Source of the DNA: an uncultured Microbacteriaceae bacterium
GTDB lineage: Bacteria; Actinomycetota; Actinomycetes; Actinomycetales; Microbacteriaceae
Direction of reading: 5' to 3'
Assembly: GCA_903882245.1 (NCBI GenBank)
Contig: CAIRWJ010000011.1
Span: 1-7,683 of the forward strand
Length of the DNA stretch: 7,683 bases
A program made the position numbers and the translations under genes. Below are positions 6,377 to 7,683 of the stretch, piece after piece; the first letter of the stretch is position 1; every line of letters begins with the position of its first letter. Under the pieces are notes generated by a model. The model did no database searches. It was given only the letters and a program-made list of their open reading frames with translations, and was not told the origin of the DNA.

Positions 6377-6901
6377 GTGACTATTCGCGCACTTGCCAGT
6401 ACCGCCCTCGCCGCAACGTTGTTGTTGGGAACCGCCGGATGCGGCATCTTTGTCGACTCCGCCACTCTGAAGCCTTATTCGGCAGGCGACGGACTCAATG
6501 TCAACGTCGGCGGATTGCAATTGCGCAACGTGCTCGTCATCACTGACGAGTCGGGCGATGCTTCGCTCGTCGCCACGATTGTCAATGACACGACGAATGT
6601 GCAGTACCTCACCGTCGAGTTCCGGACCGACACCCCAATCGACCTCACCGTGATTGCCAACGAGGGCCTCACCAAAGTCGGACTTGCTGACGACAACCCA
6701 GCCATCGCGACCGGAACTGGACTCAAGGCCGGCCAATACGTCGACATCTATTTCCAGTACGGCGGACAAGATGGCGTGATGATGTCAATCCCCGTGCTCG
6801 ACGGTACCTACGAGCTTTACGCTCCGTATGCACCGTCGTTGTTTGTTCCAGAGCCGGTAGTTGTTCCCTCCGCAACTCCGTCCGCCACCCCCGAAGGCTA
6901 G
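6377..6901 (+). CDS. Secreted lipoprotein of unknown function, next to carD
   Basis: 174 residues, starting at a GTG with AAGGA 6 nt upstream (6366-6370). The N-terminus is a short signal peptide (about 1-21) ending in LLLGTAGC. C22 would be lipidated, although the -3 position is Thr rather than the preferred Leu. The mature part looks beta-rich: alternating hydrophobic and polar stretches such as LQLRNVLVITD (47-57), ASLVATIVND (62-71) and YLTVEFRTD (77-85), then YVDIYFQYGG (121-130). This pattern resembles a small immunoglobulin-like domain of secreted proteins, an inference from pattern only. The tail (150-174) is rich in Pro, Val, Ser and Thr, with SAT-P repeated. I believe similar lipoproteins occur beside carD or phoU in Microbacteriaceae, sometimes under an unlikely methylase label; no methylase motif is visible here. 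Function unknown. Codon use and composition resemble the neighbours, so recent transfer is unlikely. Confidence 0.88.
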   Translation: MTIRALASTALAATLLLGTAGCGIFVDSATLKPYSAGDGLNVNVGGLQLRNVLVITDESGDASLVATIVNDTTNVQYLTVEFRTDTPIDLTVIANEGLTKVGLADDNPAIATGTGLKAGQYVDIYFQYGGQDGVMMSIPVLDGTYELYAPYAPSLFVPEPVVVPSATPSATPEG

Positions 6902-6918
6902 TAGGACACTACTTCTTC
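6893..6918. terminator. Imperfect hairpin at the convergent gene junction
   Basis: AGTAG (6900-6904) and CTACT (6909-6913) form a 5-bp stem with a 4-nt loop. GAAG (6893-6896) and CTTC (6915-6918) could extend it past a small asymmetric internal loop. It covers both stop codons (plus-strand TAG 6899-6901, minus-strand TAG 6911-6909) and could serve either direction. There is no T-run on either strand, so a terminator role is only a guess. Confidence 0.25.
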
Positions 6919-7652
6919 CCCTGGTTCGCCACGGCGGCCGCGCCGGCTGCCGCCGCCTCAGGGTCCAAGTATTCGCCCGCGCCGATGGGCGTCAAGGTGT
7001 CGTCAAGCTGATAGACCAGCGGAATTCCGGTCGGGATATTCAACTCGGCGATCGCGTCGTCACTGATGCCTTCGAGGTGTTTGATGAGCGCCCGAAGCGA
7101 ATTTCCATGGGCCGTTATCAGCACGGTCTTTCCAGCACGGATGTCCGGAGCGATATCGCTCGTCCAATACGGAAGCATGCGGTCAATGACGAGAGACAGT
7201 GATTCTGTGCGCGGAAGGTCCGCGCCGAGATCGGCGTATCGCTCATCGTGTGCCTGGGAAAACTCTGAGTTGTCATCCAGAGCGGGCGGCGGAACATCGA
7301 ACGACCGACGCCACAATTGAAACCGTTCTGGCCCAAATTCTTCAAGGGTCTGCGCCTTGTCCAGTCCTTGCAGAGCACCGTAGTGACGCTCATTGAGTCG
7401 CCAGGATCGCTTCACCGGAATCCAGAGACGGTCAGCGGTGTCGAGGGCGATGTTCGCCGTCTGAATTGCACGCGTCAGCAAGCTCGTGTACAGAACATCG
7501 GGCTTCAGCCCGCTCTGTGCGAGAAGTTCCCCGGCACGCGTTGCCTCCGCCACACCCTGCTCCGACAGCCGAACGTCAACCCAGCCAGTGAAAAGGTTCT
7601 TCTGGTTCCAGATCGAGTTTCCGTGACGAAGCAAAATCAGCGTGTGAGTCAT
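6909..7652 (-). CDS. gpmA: 2,3-bisphosphoglycerate-dependent phosphoglycerate mutase
   Basis: Interconverts 3- and 2-phosphoglycerate in glycolysis and gluconeogenesis through a phosphohistidine. Numbered from the upstream ATG at 7658 (249 residues), the RHG motif is at 11-13 with nucleophile H12. The substrate arginine is R63 (LTRAIQT), the acid E90 lies in [10 protein letters not shown], and the second histidine H184 in [11 protein letters not shown]. The NLFTGW and RLSEQG segments are typical of dPGM. The length fits the family. The C-terminus has an Ala-rich stretch (about 235-243), ending GKK. Two starts are possible. AGG (7664-7662) lies only 3 nt before the ATG at 7658 but 9 nt before the ATG at 7652, so I prefer 7652, which gives [11 protein letters not shown], a common N-terminus for the family. 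The promoter is outside the window. The gene converges on the lipoprotein gene with 7 bp between stops. Confidence 0.96.
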   Translation of the reverse strand: MTHTLILLRHGNSIWNQKNLFTGWVDVRLSEQGVAEATRAGELLAQSGLKPDVLYTSLLTRAIQTANIALDTADRLWIPVKRSWRLNERHYGALQGLDKAQTLEEFGPERFQLWRRSFDVPPPALDDNSEFSQAHDERYADLGADLPRTESLSLVIDRMLPYWTSDIAPDIRAGKTVLITAHGNSLRALIKHLEGISDDAIAELNIPTGIPLVYQLDDTLTPIGAGEYLDPEAAAAGAAAVANQGKK

Positions 7653-7683
7653 GTTCATTAGCCTAACGAGCCAGAATGGTGGG

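Noticed and set aside
6332..6769. A 145-codon open frame on the minus strand opposite the lipoprotein gene
   Set aside because: The lipoprotein frame has a ribosome site, signal peptide and lipobox; the opposite frame has none of these and runs through the divergent promoter region.
6933..6956. GC-rich inverted repeat (GGCGGC and GCCGCC) as a terminator for the lipoprotein gene
   Set aside because: It is explained by GCC/GCG alanine codons of the GpmA C-terminal Ala-rich stretch, and no T-run follows.

Overview
The window reads as an ordinary housekeeping segment of an actinobacterial chromosome, most probably family Microbacteriaceae. That placement is inferred from four things: the moderate-to-high G+C by eye, the CarD transcription regulator beside a fused IspD-IspF enzyme, a CysS/RlmB pair with an actinobacterial-style basic leader on RlmB, and a DsbA-like membrane protein of a type I associate with that family. 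A small-genome aquatic lineage would fit the tight gene packing, but the sequence alone does not prove it.

Layout, left to right. At 1-1106 (minus) lies the 5' part of a D-alanyl-D-alanine carboxypeptidase gene (PBP4/DacB, peptidase S13), cut off by the window edge. At 1140-1212 (minus) is tRNA-Thr(UGU), ending only 33 nt before the likely dacB start. At 1252-2133 (minus) is a membrane-anchored DsbA-family thiol oxidoreductase with its own likely promoter. A run of four closely spaced minus-strand genes follows, in transcription order carD (5764-6246), ispDF (4642-5757), cysS (3243-4622) and rlmB (2252-3250). Their junctions are 6 nt, 19 nt and an 8-nt overlap, so they look like one operon driven from an extended -10 promoter just upstream of carD. 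Divergent from carD, a small secreted lipoprotein of unknown function sits at 6377-6901 (plus). It converges, with only 7 bp between the stop codons, on gpmA (6909-7652, minus), a cofactor-dependent phosphoglycerate mutase.

Together the genes cover transcription control (CarD), isoprenoid precursor synthesis by the MEP pathway (IspDF), translation (CysS, tRNA-Thr, RlmB), extracytoplasmic disulfide chemistry (DsbA-like), peptidoglycan trimming (DacB) and glycolysis (GpmA). I see no mobile element, CRISPR array, prophage remnant, pseudogene or toxin-antitoxin pair, and no non-coding gap over about 130 bp. I found no convincing new biological system. The most interesting details are small: an inverted repeat enclosing the cysS start codon, a tRNA in the likely leader of dacB, and the conserved but unexplained lipoprotein next to carD.
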